Below are positions 35,340 to 44,269 of a DNA stretch of 64,000 bases, piece by piece. Under the pieces are notes generated by a model. It worked only from the letters and a program-made list of their open reading frames with translations. It had not been told where the DNA came from and made no database searches. How positions within the stretch are numbered: position 1 is the first letter of the stretch; each line of letters opens with the position of its first letter. This DNA is from an uncultured Allomuricauda sp. (GTDB lineage: Bacteria; Bacteroidota; Bacteroidia; Flavobacteriales; Flavobacteriaceae): positions 124,001 to 188,000 of the forward strand of contig NZ_CANMPQ010000002.1 of the NCBI RefSeq assembly GCF_947499695.1, read 5' to 3'. The translations under genes were made by a program, and so were the position numbers.

Positions 35340-35576
35340 ATGTTATCTAAACTTTCATTAACACAAAAAGTTGATTCGAAAAAAGAAAAGGTTAACCGAA
35401 AGGAGCGTTATTATCCTTTGTACTATGCGCTAACAGGATTCCTATTTGGGGGCATACTAGTGCTGTCCGCACTTAACGATTTTCTCTTTTTCGGATGGCT
35501 AAGTATCTCAATGTCCATAATATTTGGATTATTAACCATTCACATATTAGGGGATGAACAAGTAAAAAAGTATTAA
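35340..35576 (+). CDS. small membrane protein of the SbtA operon
   Basis: 78 aa: a basic N-terminus (DSKKEKVNRKERYY) and two transmembrane helices (YALTGFLFGGILVLSAL and FGWLSISMSIIFGLLTIHIL). Not recognised as a named family. It is the first gene of the plus-strand run ahead of a 97-aa protein and the SbtA-like permease, and an accessory role in the transporter is inferred from that order only. Confidence 0.65.
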   Translation: MLSKLSLTQKVDSKKEKVNRKERYYPLYYALTGFLFGGILVLSALNDFLFFGWLSISMSIIFGLLTIHILGDEQVKKY

Positions 35577-35594
35577 TCAAAATTTAAATTCACC

Positions 35595-35888
35595 ATGGAA
35601 ACATTAGTTAAAACAGATCAGAAAATCCAACTCGTAGATGGGACTTTTACCGCCGCGGAAGCTTTGGATATTATCACCTCGTTGTTAAACGAAAAAATAA
35701 ACTTTCATAAACTTCAACGACTTTCTTGGTATGAGGGTGACTGCGATGCAAATACAACATATCCCGACGGTAGAATCCAAGAGTTGCAAAGGGAAAAAAC
35801 CATTGCAAAAGACTTCATCAACGGAGTGCGCCAAGAAGGAAAACGATTAAGAATAGATGGAATATTAAATATTACCCTAGAGGACTAA
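35595..35888 (+). CDS. 97-aa soluble protein upstream of SbtA
   Basis: 97 aa, no signal or membrane segment. It has an N-terminal strand-turn (KIQLVDGTFTAAEALDIITS) and a central helical part with LSWYEGDCDANTTYPDGR, then a helix ending in RLRIDGILNITLED. I recall similar small proteins beside SbtA or sulfate-permease-type transporters in Bacteroidota. It does not resemble the PII-like SbtB of cyanobacteria. It lies 3 bp before sbtA, so translation is probably coupled. Function unknown. Confidence 0.65.
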   Translation: METLVKTDQKIQLVDGTFTAAEALDIITSLLNEKINFHKLQRLSWYEGDCDANTTYPDGRIQELQREKTIAKDFINGVRQEGKRLRIDGILNITLED

Positions 35889-35891
35889 CAC

Positions 35892-36860
35892 ATGGACCTG
35901 CACTTGCTAGTTGACAATCTTACCAATCCTGCATTACTTTTCTTCTTTTTAGGGATCATTGCGGTACAGTTGAAAAGCGACCTTGAAATTCCGGCGAATT
36001 CGTCAAAGTTCATATCACTTTATCTCCTTTTTGCCATAGGCTTTAAAGGAGGCATGGAACTTTCGCACAGTCCATTCAATATGGAAATCATTTGGTCGCT
36101 TTTATTCGGTGTCTTCTTGGCTGTTGCCATTCCGGTAATGGCATATTTTATTTTGAGAAGGAAGTTCAGCATTGAAAACTCCGGGGCTATTGCCGCAGCT
36201 TACGGTTCGGTAAGCGCAGTTACTTTTGTTACCGCAATTTCGTTCCTTGAACTGGAAAAAATAGATTTCGGAGGACATATGGTCGCCGTGATGGCTTTAA
36301 TGGAAGCTCCTTCAATAATCATTGGAGTGCTATTAATGGCCTTTTTTAAGAAAGGGAAAAAACAAGCCGGTAGTTTTTCAAAGGTATTGCACCATTCGGT
36401 CACCAATGGCAGTGTTCTTTTGATTCTTGGCAGTCTTGCAATCGGATTTTTGGCCAATGAGCATCAAGCGGAAGGTATTAAACCCTTCACTACAGATATC
36501 TTTAAAGGATTCTTGGCGGTTTTCCTGTTAGACATGGGTATCACCAGTGGCAAAAAATTAAATGATTTTTTGAACAAAGGTTGGTTCGCACTTTTGTTTT
36601 CCATTGGTGTTCCCATCCTAAATGGCTGTCTTGTGGCTTGGTCTAGCCAGTTCATTACCGAAAGTGTTGGTAATAGGTTCCTGTTCTCCATTCTAGCAGC
36701 AAGTGCTTCATATATTGCAGTGCCAGCGGCCATGAGGATTGCCGCCCCTCAAGCCAATCCGAGCCTCTACGTTCCCATGGCCCTGGCATTTACATTCCCT
36801 TTTAATATTACCTTGGGAATGCCACTTTATTTGTTCATTATTCAAATCTTTACAAGATAA
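35892..36860 (+). CDS. sbtA: sodium-dependent bicarbonate transport family permease (SbtA-like)
   Basis: 322 aa with about ten transmembrane helices in two inverted halves. The start NLTNPALLFFFLGIIAVQLK followed by DLEIP and GFKGGMEL is the typical DUF897/SbtA opening, and AAYGSVSAVTFVTAISFLE lies mid-protein. SbtA of cyanobacteria imports bicarbonate with sodium at the inner membrane. In a heterotroph the imported bicarbonate could feed anaplerotic carboxylation; the substrate is inferred from the family. Neighbours are a LysR regulator and two small proteins. Confidence 0.85.
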   Translation: MDLHLLVDNLTNPALLFFFLGIIAVQLKSDLEIPANSSKFISLYLLFAIGFKGGMELSHSPFNMEIIWSLLFGVFLAVAIPVMAYFILRRKFSIENSGAIAAAYGSVSAVTFVTAISFLELEKIDFGGHMVAVMALMEAPSIIIGVLLMAFFKKGKKQAGSFSKVLHHSVTNGSVLLILGSLAIGFLANEHQAEGIKPFTTDIFKGFLAVFLLDMGITSGKKLNDFLNKGWFALLFSIGVPILNGCLVAWSSQFITESVGNRFLFSILAASASYIAVPAAMRIAAPQANPSLYVPMALAFTFPFNITLGMPLYLFIIQIFTR

Positions 36861-36947
36861 TGGTACCCCTACATCCATATCATTTATCACTTTTATTCAA
36901 AAACAAATTCTGATAAATTGATGATTTTTAGAAGTATGGTTTTGTGT

Positions 36948-36955
36948 TATCTTTA
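36948..36955 (+). promoter_or_regulatory. -7-like box of the 3-methyladenine glycosylase gene
   Basis: TATCTTTA lies 15 bp before the ATG at 36971. The identical octamer occurs before the Lrp gene (10096) and the orphan histidine kinase gene (44745), a near match to TAnnTTTG. It supports the later start codon over the in-frame GTG at 36944. Confidence 0.45.
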
Positions 36956-36970
36956 GCAAAAACCCTTACC

Positions 36971-37534
36971 ATGAACAAACATCGCTGCGGTTGGTGCGAA
37001 GGTGACCCACTTTATGAGGATTATCATGATAATGATTGGGGTGTTCCTGTAAAAGACGACCATACTATTTTTGAATTTTTAATCTTGGAAACCTTTCAAG
37101 CTGGTCTCAGTTGGATTACTGTCCTTAAAAAACGTGAAAATTTCAGGAAGGCATTCGACAACTTCGATTACCAAAAAATTGCGAAATACGGTCAACCTAA
37201 AATTGATGAGTTGCTCGATAATGCGGGTATCATTAGAAACCGGTTAAAAATCCATGCAACAATTTCCAATGCCAAAGCCTTCATGGAAGTGCAAAAAGAA
37301 TTTGGAACCTTCAGTAAATACATATGGGGATTTGTCGAAGACAAGCCCATTAAAAATGCACATAAAAACTACAAAGATGCACCTGCTACGACATCTTTAT
37401 CCGATACACTTAGTAAGGATCTGAAAAAACGAGGGTTCAAGTTTGTCGGCAGCACGGTGGTGTATGCCCATATGCAAGCCACAGGAATGGTAAATGACCA
37501 TGAGGTAAGTTGTTTTCGATATGATCAAGTTTAA
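36971..37534 (+). CDS. tag: DNA-3-methyladenine glycosylase I
   Basis: 187 aa from the ATG at 36971, giving MNKHRCGWCEGDPLYEDYHD, the family start with the first zinc Cys. Other signatures: HDNDWGVPVKDDHTIFEFL, AGLSWITVLKKRENF and, at the end, ATGMVNDHEVSCF with the remaining His/Cys ligands. The enzyme excises 3-methyladenine from alkylated DNA. Its 3' end overlaps the next gene by 14 bp. Confidence 0.95.
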   Translation: MNKHRCGWCEGDPLYEDYHDNDWGVPVKDDHTIFEFLILETFQAGLSWITVLKKRENFRKAFDNFDYQKIAKYGQPKIDELLDNAGIIRNRLKIHATISNAKAFMEVQKEFGTFSKYIWGFVEDKPIKNAHKNYKDAPATTSLSDTLSKDLKKRGFKFVGSTVVYAHMQATGMVNDHEVSCFRYDQV

Positions 37535-38105
37535 ATTCTTTCTCGCTGTCATTTTTGTTTTGGTCGGCTTTATAAGTTCGGCCCAAAACAAGTATGAGCG
37601 TGAATCCAGGATTTCAAAATCAGAATTTCCAATAAGAGTATTGGAGACTCTCACTCCTTATATAGAGGATGCTAAAAAAATTAAGTTTTACCGCGAGGTA
37701 GATAGTGTAAAGCAAAGCTTCGAGACAAAGTTTAAAAAGGGAAGACTCCGTTACAGTGTGGAATTCAACACAAAGGGTGAATTGGAAGATGTGGAGTTTC
37801 TAATCGGAGAAAACGATATCCCGAATGAGAGTTGGTCCAAAATCGAAGATTACCTCAACACTAATTTTCAAAAAGTCCGTGTAAAAAAAATACAACAACA
37901 ATATCCTGTTGGAAATTCAGATTACAGTGTCATACTAAAAGAAGCTTTTCAGAATCTAATCCTGGACTACATTAATTTCGAGTTGGTTTTTTCTGCCAAA
38001 AACAGTAAAGGTTTCCAAACCTATGAAGCCCTCTTTAATTCGACTGGCACCCTAGTAAAGTTGCGCCAATCCTTTTCGCCAAAGTATGACCACCTCCTCT
38101 ATTAA
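37521..38105 (+). CDS. secreted protein of unknown function
   Basis: 194 aa with a signal peptide (FFLAVIFVLVGFISSA, cut before QNKYER). The mature part is a charged alpha/beta protein (KIKFYREVDSVKQSFETKFK, LRYSVEFNTKGELEDVEFLI) with two similar-looking halves ending in LVKLRQSFSPKYDHLLY. The strand-helix arrangement recalls PepSY-like periplasmic domains, but I cannot assign a family. It overlaps tag at the start and the DUF2490 gene by 20 bp at the end, so the three are probably co-transcribed. Confidence 0.65.
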   Translation: MIKFKFFLAVIFVLVGFISSAQNKYERESRISKSEFPIRVLETLTPYIEDAKKIKFYREVDSVKQSFETKFKKGRLRYSVEFNTKGELEDVEFLIGENDIPNESWSKIEDYLNTNFQKVRVKKIQQQYPVGNSDYSVILKEAFQNLILDYINFELVFSAKNSKGFQTYEALFNSTGTLVKLRQSFSPKYDHLLY

Positions 38106-38775
38106 ATGGTTTTTGACCATCACTTTTTTGTGCTCTTGGGGTGTTTCCATGGCCCAAGATAATTTTACAGCCTATTGGCAACCCCAAATTGCAATTAACT
38201 ATCCTGTATCGCCTCTTTATTCACATAATTTTTCATTGGTGAATCGGAATTATGTTGTTGAAACCGACAATTGGAAATTCAACACCCGACAGTTAGACAT
38301 CGCTCACTTTTCAAAACTCAGTTTGCAAGACAACCAAAGCATTGCCTTAGGAATTCAATACCGTTTTCGGAATATATTCGAAGGTAGTTCCGATGAACTC
38401 AGATTGATCCAACAGTATAATTTCACTTCCCGCCCTCTAGCAGTGCGATACGGACATCGATTCCGTTCGGAACAACGTATAACCCGCAAAGTGACCTTCC
38501 ATCGGTTCCGCTATCGTTTTTCAATCGATTTCCCTTTAAAGGGGGAGAAACTGGATATTGGTGAAACTTTCCTTGTTGTTGGTAACGAAAACCTGTTGAG
38601 TATTTCCAAAGGAAACTCCCCACAGTACGACACACGTTTGCAGGGACAACTTGGTTGGAAATTGGACAAAAGTCTAAAACTATTGGTTGGAATGGAATAT
38701 CGTCTAGAGGATTACACAGCAACTTTACCTCAAAATGTCTTTTTTCTTTTAACTAGTTGCCAACTCTCCTATTGA
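38086..38775 (+). CDS. DUF2490 outer-membrane beta-barrel protein
   Basis: 229 aa. A signal peptide (WFLTITFLCSWGVSMA) is followed by alternating amphipathic strands (YWQPQIAINYPV, LRLIQQYNFTSRPLAVRYGH, FHRFRYRFSIDFPL) ending in an aromatic C-terminal strand (LLTSCQLSY), as in outer-membrane barrels of family DUF2490, whose function is unknown. It overlaps the preceding secreted-protein gene by 20 bp, suggesting a functional pair in the envelope. Confidence 0.75.
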   Translation: MTTSSIKWFLTITFLCSWGVSMAQDNFTAYWQPQIAINYPVSPLYSHNFSLVNRNYVVETDNWKFNTRQLDIAHFSKLSLQDNQSIALGIQYRFRNIFEGSSDELRLIQQYNFTSRPLAVRYGHRFRSEQRITRKVTFHRFRYRFSIDFPLKGEKLDIGETFLVVGNENLLSISKGNSPQYDTRLQGQLGWKLDKSLKLLVGMEYRLEDYTATLPQNVFFLLTSCQLSY

Positions 38776-38862
38776 CAATCTAAGTAGCGACTTCAATTTT
38801 CACTAGCATTGGAAATTTCTCTATCTTTCTAAAATCTACTTAAACCAACTTGAAATTGAGAT

Positions 38863-40521
38863 ATGGGATTTCTAACACTTTTTTCCTTCCTTGGATTTAC
38901 ACTTTTTGTTGCGGTTGTCGCCTGGTATGCTACAAGAAAAACGGATGAAAAATCAGCCGATGGATATTACTTGGGCGGACGGTCTTTAGGAGCTATTACC
39001 ATTGCTGGCTCTCTACTTCTGACCAACCTCTCTGCAGAACAGATTGTGGGATTGAATGGGCAGGCTTTTGATGAAGGGCTTATGGTTATGGCATGGGAAA
39101 CGTTAGCTGCCATTGCCATGGTATTCACGGCCATCTTCTTACTTCCCAAGTACATGAAAAAAGGAATTACTACGATTCCCGAATTCATAGAAAAACGGTT
39201 TGACAAACAAACAAAAGCTCTACTATCCATACTTTTCCTATTTGCATATGGTGTAGTTCTGCTTCCAACCATTCTTTATTCAGGTTCGCTTGCCTTTAGC
39301 ACTATGTTCGACTTACCGAATGTTTTGGGCATGGAACCATGGTCGGTTATTTGGATTTGCGTTTGGTCCATTGGTCTAATCGGAATGGTGTATGCGATTT
39401 TCGGTGGATTGAAAGCGGTAGCGGTTTCAGATCTTATAAATGCAATAGGGTTGTTGATAGGCGGTCTTTTAATTCCAGTTTTTGGATTGCTGTTGATTGG
39501 AGATGGGAGTATCGGGAACGGACTGGACATTCTTTGGGAAACCAATCCAGAAAAATTTGTAATGAAAGGGACGGTGGATTCATCCATTCCGTTCGGCACC
39601 ATTTTTACAGGTATGATGTTGGCGCAGATTTATTATTGGGGAACCAATCAATCTATTTTGCAACGTGTCTTTGGCGCCAAAAGCTTAAAAGAAGGGCAAA
39701 AAGGAATGCTTCTAGCGGCATTTGTGAAATTTGTCATTCCTATTGTTGTAGTTGTTCCTGGAATTATTTCTTGGCATGTATTCAATGGACAATTGGACAA
39801 TACCGATCAGGCCTATCCTGCACTGGTAGCTAAAGTGTTACCCGCGGGACTTACCGGTTTCTTTGCTGCTGTGCTATTTGGTGCCGTATTAAGTTCGTTC
39901 AATAGTCTTTTGAATAGTAGTGCCACATTATTTGGTTTTGATTTATATAAATTCTTCTTCAAACCAGAAGCTACCGAGATGGAAACTGTAAAGGCAGGGA
40001 AACGCTTTGGACTTGGGCTGGGCATTGTAGCGATGATCATAGCGCCATTTATTGCTAATGCACCAGATGGTCTTTTTAGTTACATTCAACAATCTTTGGG
40101 AAGTTTAAGTGTACCTATTTTGGCTGTGGTAATGACCGGTATACTAACCAAAAAAGTACCTGCATTGGGTGCAAAAGTTGTGATGATAGGCGGAGTTATC
40201 CTATATCTTATAAGTTTACTCTTTTTAGAACCTCATTTTAGAGAAAGTGCGGTTGCCCTGGCTCAATCGCAAGGAATTACGGATGCAGCTCAGCTTAGCA
40301 TTATCAAAGCAGATGCCTACCCCCATTATCTTCATGTAATGGGTATCCTGTTCGTTTTCAATATTTTGGTCATGTTATTCTTCGGAAGAATAAAACCAAA
40401 AACGGAAGTTGTCGAAGAAGAGAGCACCGATGTCATAGATATTACTCCATGGAAATATGCTTTCGGTATTGGCGCCTTCATTTCAATTTTAGTAATTAGC
40501 ACTTATTTTATCTTCTCATAG
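38863..40521 (+). CDS. sodium:solute symporter (SSS/SLC5 family)
   Basis: 552 aa with about 14 transmembrane helices. SSS features: GYYLGGRSLGAITIAGSLL in helix 1-2, LPKYMKKGITTIPEFIEKRF and YWGTNQSILQRVFGAKSLKE (the GTNQ-like segment of SGLT sugar symporters). It should import a sugar or related solute with sodium. The alpha-glucosidase gene starts 10 bp downstream on the same strand, which makes an oligosaccharide or glucoside a likely substrate. Confidence 0.92.
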   Translation: MGFLTLFSFLGFTLFVAVVAWYATRKTDEKSADGYYLGGRSLGAITIAGSLLLTNLSAEQIVGLNGQAFDEGLMVMAWETLAAIAMVFTAIFLLPKYMKKGITTIPEFIEKRFDKQTKALLSILFLFAYGVVLLPTILYSGSLAFSTMFDLPNVLGMEPWSVIWICVWSIGLIGMVYAIFGGLKAVAVSDLINAIGLLIGGLLIPVFGLLLIGDGSIGNGLDILWETNPEKFVMKGTVDSSIPFGTIFTGMMLAQIYYWGTNQSILQRVFGAKSLKEGQKGMLLAAFVKFVIPIVVVVPGIISWHVFNGQLDNTDQAYPALVAKVLPAGLTGFFAAVLFGAVLSSFNSLLNSSATLFGFDLYKFFFKPEATEMETVKAGKRFGLGLGIVAMIIAPFIANAPDGLFSYIQQSLGSLSVPILAVVMTGILTKKVPALGAKVVMIGGVILYLISLLFLEPHFRESAVALAQSQGITDAAQLSIIKADAYPHYLHVMGILFVFNILVMLFFGRIKPKTEVVEEESTDVIDITPWKYAFGIGAFISILVISTYFIFS

Positions 40522-40531
40522 CCGTATTGGA

Positions 40532-42190
40532 ATGAAAAAAAAATGGTGGAAAGAAAGTGTGGTATATCAGATATATCCACGTTCGTTTAACGACACATCG
40601 GGAAATGGATTGGGTGACCTTTATGGAGTCATCGAAAAATTGGATTACATCAAATCTTTGGGGGTCGATGTTATTTGGCTATGTCCCATATACCAATCTC
40701 CAAACGATGATAATGGGTATGACATAAGTGATTATCGCAAAATATCAGACGACTTTGGTGGTCAAGCAGCATTCGATGTGCTTTTGGAACAGATGCATCA
40801 AAAAGGACTGAAATTGGTCATGGATTTGGTTGCCAACCACAGTTCTGATGAACATTTATGGTTCCAGGAGTCGAAAAAGTCCAAGGATAACCCCTACAGG
40901 GATTATTACATATGGAAAGATGGCAAAAACGATGGCCCGCCAAACAATTGGGGCTCATTTTTTAGTGGTAGTGCTTGGCAATTCGATGAAACTACCGACC
41001 AATATTACCTTCATTATTTTACCAAAAAACAACCTGATCTCAATTGGGAAAATCCAAAGGTTCGAAAAGAAATCTTTGACATCATTGATTTTTGGTTCAA
41101 AAAAGGGGTGGATGGTTTTCGAATGGATGTGATATCAGTAATCTCCAAACCCCCTGGTTTTCCAGATACCGCCTACGACAGTTTTCAGGATACGATAATG
41201 AAAGATTATGCAAATGGTCCCAGAATACATGAGTTTTTAAAGGAGATGAATAGGGAAGTCCTGTCCAAATATGATATCATGACCGTTGGTGAGGGTCCAG
41301 GAATAGATTTGGAAAATGGACCCCGATATGTGGATGAGCGGAGCGAAGAATTGGATATGGTGTTTCATTTTGATCATATGTTTATTGATTGTGGCCCTGG
41401 AGGGAAATATGACCCTATACCTTTTGGATTGAACCAATTCAAACAAGTTTTCACTAATTGGGACAACGCTCTAAAAAGTCATGGATGGGGAAGTATTTTT
41501 CTCGGTAACCACGATTTTTCAAGAATGGTTTCACGTTTTGGAAATGACACAACATACCATTCAGAGTCTTGTAAGCTCCTTGCCACCTTGTTACTTACCT
41601 TACGAGGTACTGTTTATATCTATCAAGGTGATGAAATTGGAATGACCAATGTGGCTTACCCTGATATTAGTCATCACAATGATGTTGAAACATTAAACGC
41701 TTGGAAAGAAGCAGAACAAAAGGGTCAGGACATGGAACAATTCTTCAAGATTGTTCAGCAGCAAAGTAGGGATAATGCACGCACTCCTGTCCAATGGGAC
41801 ACAACCAAAAATGCTGGATTTTCAGATGGAAAACCTTGGCTTACAACAAACCCAAACTACACTACAATCAACGTTGCTTCTCAAGAAAAAGATCAGAACT
41901 CCATTTTAAATTATTATAGGGATATGATTGCCATAAGAAAGGCCAACCCAACTCTTGTATATGGTGATTATGAATGTGTAGACAGAGGGCACGATTCCAT
42001 ATACGCATACCGAAGATGGGATGATGATATTGAATTTTTGATTCTCCATAATCTCAGTGATACATCACAAACTTTTGAAGCTGCCGGAATAGCGGATGAC
42101 TTTCAGCTTATGAAATCCAATCTTGAGAAGAATACTTCCGAGAACTTTAAGCTTGATGCTTGGCAGACCAAAATCCTTATTAAAAAGTAG
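40532..42190 (+). CDS. GH13 alpha-glucosidase (oligo-1,6-glucosidase type)
   Basis: 552 aa without a signal peptide, so cytoplasmic. GH13 signatures are complete: ESVVYQIYPRSFNDT, DLVANHSSDEH, nucleophile in GFRMDVISV, acid/base Glu in TVGEGPG, and FLGNHDFSRMVSRFGN for the third acidic residue. The Val right after the nucleophile Asp is the residue that in yeast and Bacillus enzymes goes with alpha-1,6 (isomaltose) rather than maltose preference, so isomalto-oligosaccharides are the predicted substrate. Paired with the SSS symporter. The 3' end overlaps aat tail-to-tail by 11 bp. Confidence 0.92.
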   Translation: MKKKWWKESVVYQIYPRSFNDTSGNGLGDLYGVIEKLDYIKSLGVDVIWLCPIYQSPNDDNGYDISDYRKISDDFGGQAAFDVLLEQMHQKGLKLVMDLVANHSSDEHLWFQESKKSKDNPYRDYYIWKDGKNDGPPNNWGSFFSGSAWQFDETTDQYYLHYFTKKQPDLNWENPKVRKEIFDIIDFWFKKGVDGFRMDVISVISKPPGFPDTAYDSFQDTIMKDYANGPRIHEFLKEMNREVLSKYDIMTVGEGPGIDLENGPRYVDERSEELDMVFHFDHMFIDCGPGGKYDPIPFGLNQFKQVFTNWDNALKSHGWGSIFLGNHDFSRMVSRFGNDTTYHSESCKLLATLLLTLRGTVYIYQGDEIGMTNVAYPDISHHNDVETLNAWKEAEQKGQDMEQFFKIVQQQSRDNARTPVQWDTTKNAGFSDGKPWLTTNPNYTTINVASQEKDQNSILNYYRDMIAIRKANPTLVYGDYECVDRGHDSIYAYRRWDDDIEFLILHNLSDTSQTFEAAGIADDFQLMKSNLEKNTSENFKLDAWQTKILIKK

Positions 42191-42851
42191 CCTTTTTCAA
42201 TAGCTTTAAAAAAGCCTCCCTTGGAATTTCTTCAGCCCCTAGACTTTCCAAATGATTTGTGTGCACTTGACAATCTACAAGCTGATAATTTTCTTTACGT
42301 AGCTGTCCAACCATTTGAATGAACGCATATTTAGAAGCGTTTGGAACAGCGCTAAACATGCTCTCACCACAAAAAACATGTCCCAAGTCCACTCCATAAA
42401 GCCCTCCGACCAGTTCTTCCTGCCGCCAAACCTCAAAAGATTTTGCCATGCCTCTTTCAAATAGTTCCAAATAAGCAGTTTTCATTTTTGGCGTAATCCA
42501 CGTACCTTCTTGATCTTTACGCTCAGCATTTGCGCAATTATCCAACACTTTTTCAAAGCAGGTATTTTGAGTAAGTCGGAATTGATTGTTCCGTAGAACC
42601 TTACGCATACTTTTTGAAATCTTTAGCCTTTTAGGATAAAGTACCATTCTAGGGTCAGGACACCACCACAGAATCAAGGCATCTTCATTGAACCATGGAA
42701 AAATTCCGTTTTTATAGGCCAATAAAAGGCGTTCTGGCGATAAATCTCCTCCTACGGCCAAAAGTCCATCATCATTGGCCATTTCAACTGGAGGAAATTC
42801 CAATCGATCGCCCAAAAAAAACAGTGGTATTTTTTTCTGGTCCTTTTCCAA
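42180..42851 (-). CDS. aat: leucyl/phenylalanyl-tRNA-protein transferase
   Basis: 223 aa. Family motifs: FPPVEMANDDGLLAVGGDLS, LLLAYKNGIFPWF, ILWWCPDPRMVL and VGGLYGVDLGHVFCGESMFS. The enzyme adds Leu or Phe from aminoacyl-tRNA to N-terminal Arg/Lys of proteins, marking them for ClpS/ClpAP degradation (N-end rule). Monocistronic by position: a 35-bp gap separates it from atoE upstream on the same strand, so read-through is possible. Confidence 0.95.
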   Translation of the reverse strand: MEKDQKKIPLFFLGDRLEFPPVEMANDDGLLAVGGDLSPERLLLAYKNGIFPWFNEDALILWWCPDPRMVLYPKRLKISKSMRKVLRNNQFRLTQNTCFEKVLDNCANAERKDQEGTWITPKMKTAYLELFERGMAKSFEVWRQEELVGGLYGVDLGHVFCGESMFSAVPNASKYAFIQMVGQLRKENYQLVDCQVHTNHLESLGAEEIPREAFLKLLKKATF

Positions 42852-42886
42852 AATGCAGTTTTACCTAAAGTTACGTAAAAATCAAT

Positions 42887-44263
42887 CTAAAAGATTAACA
42901 GTCCACCAATATAGATGAGACTGCCCACCAACATAAAAAGCAATGTATAGGGCAATATTTCCTTGGCTTTGAGCTTTGTGATTCCCAGAAGTGGCAACGC
43001 CCAAAATGGTTGTAGCATATTGGTTATTTGATCCCCGTAGGCCAAAGCCATAATTGCCTTGGGCAACGAAACGCCCAATTGGAGTGAAGACTCAAGCACC
43101 AATGGTCCTTGAATGGCCCATTGTCCACCACCACTTGGTACAAAAACATTGACCAGACCAGCGCTCAAGAAAGTAAATATCGGAAGGGTTGTTGCATTGC
43201 TAATGGACACAAAAAAATCGGAAATACCGGTAATCATTCCGCTACTTGCCATAATACCCATAATACCAAAATACAGTGGAAATTGAATTAAGATTCCAGC
43301 GGTATCACCTATTGCCTCTTCAACAGCTACCAAAAAACTTTTAAAACTTCCATGCAATACAATGGCCAAGCCAAGCATAAAAAAATTGAGCATATTAGGA
43401 GTAATATTGAGTGTTTTTAGCGCAGGCAGGTATTGCACCAAAAAGGTCAATAAAATCAATCCGCCAAAAAGAGACGCCGCAACCTTGGAATAATCCAATT
43501 TTTCTGCTCCTTGCACTTCTTTTTTGTCTATGGATTGAAATTTATATTCCTTTAATTCTAAATTTTGAGGAGCGGCTTTCCTCCCAAGAAAATAAACAAG
43601 TGTGCTAATTGCAATAATTACGCATAGGAACAGTATAATGTTCCAACTACTGAATACGGTAAGTGATGTTGAAATTGTTTCTGGCAATTGGCTTACCAGT
43701 TCCGCATTGGATATTCCAGCAATCAACTCATTTAAATGTCCCACTTCTGCAACTTTAATCGGAGCCGAACCACTGATTCCACCATGCCATACCATAAGCC
43801 CGACATATCCCGAAGCTCCAATCAGTGGGTAATTTATTGGAATGTTGTTCGCATGGGCATACTCACCAACCTTTCGAGCTAAAATTGCGCCAAATATGAG
43901 TCCTAATCCCCAATTGAAGAAAGCAACCAGCATAGTGGGCAAAGCAACCAGAACCGCTGCATTGGAGGTGTTTTTTACAAATTTGGTAATCCCAAGAATC
44001 AAACGTTCCATGGGTTTGCTCAATACCAACACATGCCCCAAAACCAAAATGAGCATCATTTGATAAGCAAAGACAAGTAATCCACTATTCCATATCCCGT
44101 TTTCCCAATAGGAGAGGACAGTCAAGAAATGATTTTTGTCTGAAGTATTTTCGGTAAAAACAAGCGCCAAAACAATTGTCAGCAGCGTTAAGAGCACCGC
44201 AATGGTAAAGGGTGAAGGCAAATACCTTCTGAAAATACGCTCTATGACCTTGGTTAGGCCCAA
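42887..44263 (-). CDS. atoE: short-chain fatty acid transporter (AtoE family)
   Basis: 458 aa with about eleven to twelve transmembrane helices. It opens with FRRYLPSPFTIAVLLTLLT, has FFNWGLGLIFGAILARKVG and GYVGLMVWHGGISGSAPIKV, and near the end FVPSGGGQWAIQGPLVLE, all characteristic of AtoE/short-chain fatty acid permeases. It should take up acetate, butyrate or similar acids at the inner membrane. No acetoacetate metabolism genes are beside it. It lies 6 bp after the DUF3127 gene. Confidence 0.9.
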   Translation of the reverse strand: MGLTKVIERIFRRYLPSPFTIAVLLTLLTIVLALVFTENTSDKNHFLTVLSYWENGIWNSGLLVFAYQMMLILVLGHVLVLSKPMERLILGITKFVKNTSNAAVLVALPTMLVAFFNWGLGLIFGAILARKVGEYAHANNIPINYPLIGASGYVGLMVWHGGISGSAPIKVAEVGHLNELIAGISNAELVSQLPETISTSLTVFSSWNIILFLCVIIAISTLVYFLGRKAAPQNLELKEYKFQSIDKKEVQGAEKLDYSKVAASLFGGLILLTFLVQYLPALKTLNITPNMLNFFMLGLAIVLHGSFKSFLVAVEEAIGDTAGILIQFPLYFGIMGIMASSGMITGISDFFVSISNATTLPIFTFLSAGLVNVFVPSGGGQWAIQGPLVLESSLQLGVSLPKAIMALAYGDQITNMLQPFWALPLLGITKLKAKEILPYTLLFMLVGSLIYIGGLLIF

Positions 44264-44269
44264 AATGTA

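Noticed and set aside
39339..39833. 164-codon frame in the symporter gene
   Set aside because: Same strand as the SSS symporter in another frame; composition (Trp/Arg/Cys rich) is that of a frame-shifted membrane protein.
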